DNA of 23,491 nucleotides from JBNRMR01 sp050309705 (GTDB taxonomy: Bacteria; Bacillota; Clostridia; Christensenellales; UBA1750), in assembly GCA_050309705.1 (NCBI GenBank), contig JBNRMR010000079.1:1-23491 (forward strand), given 5' to 3'. Positions 22,537 to 23,491 of the stretch are shown piece after piece. Below the pieces are notes generated by a model, which did no database searches, was not told the DNA's origin, and was given only the letters and a program-made list of their open reading frames with translations. Positions within the stretch are counted from its first letter, which is position 1. Each line of letters begins with the position of its first letter. Made by a program: the position numbers and the translations under genes.

Positions 22537-23491
22537 TTGAAGAAAACAGCTATTGCCAAAAAAGAGCATGATGGCGCCCTGTGGGATGCACTTCGAAGCT
22601 TTGCAGTTTTAGTGGCAGCCACTTTGCTGTGCGAAGCTCTGAAGCGCTTTGGCGTGGCTGAGCCTGGCATAAGCGCAGTGATGGTTCTTGCGGTGTTCGC
22701 GGTTTCGGCCGTTTCCGGCGGCTATGTCTATGGCTTAGCGGCAGCTTTTGCAGCAGCCTTTCTTCATGATTATCTGTTTGTGCAGCCCCGGTTTGCAATA
22801 AGGCTTTCCGGGGCTTTCTTTTCAAACCTTTCGGTGATGCTGATCGTCGCCATTGTTTCCGGCGCGGTTGTTGAAAGGATAGTCAGACGCTCAAAAGAGG
22901 CCCGCAGAAAGGAGCAGCAGGCTGAATTTCTCTACGAAATAAACCGTAAGCTGCTTTCCAGCAAGGATGAAATAAGCGTGGCCCGCCACACGATGGAATA
23001 CCTTAGGAACTATTTGCACAGGTCCATTGCCCTTTACACATCTTTTGACGAACAGGATGCCCAAAGCTATTATTTCAGGCACGCTGAGGGCGACGCCACA
23101 TCGCAGATGTTTTCCCGCACGGAGGAAGTTTGGGCGGCTCATCTGGCCTTTCGCAGAAGGGAAGCCGTGGGGGTGGGTTTCCCGGTGGGCGGCGCGGTAT
23201 CCGCCTGCTATTTGCCGGTTACAACCCAGGGCGAAATATACGCGGTTCTGGGCATTTCCTGCCGCACGGGGCCGATTTCCCAGGAGGAAATGCCATTTGT
23301 GTACATGGTTGCAGAGCAGGCGGCCCAGGCGCTGAAGGTTCAGGATCTTACCCGCCAGCAAAGGGAGACTTTGGTTATGGCGGAAACTGAACAGGCCAGG
23401 AACAGGTTCCTTCGCGGCATATCACATGACCTGAGAACGCCGCTGACAAGTATCATCGGAGCCAGCTCCACATTTCTTGAAAACCAGGAGG
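22537..23491 (+). CDS. KdpD-like sensor histidine kinase (3' end outside window)
   Basis: The frame is open from TTG 22537 (GGGAGAGGAAGG upstream) to the window end, 318 residues so far. Residues ~17-115 hold the four hydrophobic segments of a DUF4118 domain (FAVLVAATLLCEALKRFG, VMVLAVFAVSAVSGGYVYGL, NLSVMLIVAIVSGAVVERIV), characteristic of KdpD. A GAF-like domain (~125-270: EFLYEINRKLLSSKDEISVA, ACYLPVTTQGEIYAVLGIS) follows. The HisKA dimerisation helix contains the phosphorylated His (H297 in GISHDLRTPLTSIIGAS). The large N-terminal KdpD/USP sensor domain of E. coli KdpD is absent, as in many short Clostridial versions. The ATPase domain should follow beyond the window, and a response regulator is likely next. 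A role in K+ or osmotic signalling is inferred from the family. Confidence 0.88.
   Translation, partial: MKKTAIAKKEHDGALWDALRSFAVLVAATLLCEALKRFGVAEPGISAVMVLAVFAVSAVSGGYVYGLAAAFAAAFLHDYLFVQPRFAIRLSGAFFSNLSVMLIVAIVSGAVVERIVRRSKEARRKEQQAEFLYEINRKLLSSKDEISVARHTMEYLRNYLHRSIALYTSFDEQDAQSYYFRHAEGDATSQMFSRTEEVWAAHLAFRRREAVGVGFPVGGAVSACYLPVTTQGEIYAVLGISCRTGPISQEEMPFVYMVAEQAAQALKVQDLTRQQRETLVMAETEQARNRFLRGISHDLRTPLTSIIGASSTFLENQE

Overview
The window looks like chromosomal DNA of an anaerobic Bacillota, probably class Clostridia. This rests on the gene content: a sortase-type surface protein, a lipoprotein, a GcdB/OadB-type Na+ decarboxylase subunit, a KdpD-like kinase, DUF1508 and small Nif11-like proteins, good Shine-Dalgarno sites and several TTG/GTG starts. 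The genus cannot be read from the sequence.

Bases 1-7000 are a patchwork of regulators and decaying transport genes. They hold the end of a Crp/Fnr regulator, a decayed ABC exporter (ATPase half only), an arylsulfatase-K-like sulfatase with an unusual CCCSR active-site motif, a frameshifted MFS transporter, an SRAP (YedK/HMCES) DNA-protein crosslink protein, and a membrane-bound AraC-type regulator that seems to lack its N-terminus.

Bases 7090-12035 hold a 1262-residue secreted beta-helix protein ending in an IPQTG sortase signal. A good promoter and a long leader precede it; the leader can form two mutually exclusive hairpins, one of them an intrinsic terminator. A convergent two-gene operon (DUF1508 protein and a small helical protein) follows. 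Bases 12036-12950 are mostly degenerate. A B12-binding radical SAM gene occupies 12951-14600.

Bases 15094-19047 are the most interesting part. A tRNA-Ser(CGA) gene on the minus strand is cut in its anticodon loop: its 3' half lies at 15094-15153 and its 5' half at 19005-19047. The halves share a 15-bp core, TTGATTTCGAGTCAA, and together rebuild a perfect tRNA. The 3.87 kb between them is an integrative element relic. It carries a double-HTH protein (probable excisionase/regulator), a minus-strand cargo operon of two related membrane/coiled-coil proteins and a 456-aa hydrophobic protein of unknown function, a stub of a Y-family polymerase gene, a tyrosine integrase lacking its N-terminal part, and a complete second tRNA-Ser(CGA) that would replace the broken one. 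Repeats resembling integrase arm sites flank both cores. A third, degenerate tRNA-Ser 5' half lies just outside, suggesting repeated use of this site.

Bases 19504-23491 return to chromosome-like genes: a lipoprotein behind a perfect consensus promoter, a phosphoribosyltransferase-like gene with an orphan sodium-pump decarboxylase beta subunit 16 bp downstream, and the start of a KdpD-like histidine kinase that runs off the window.
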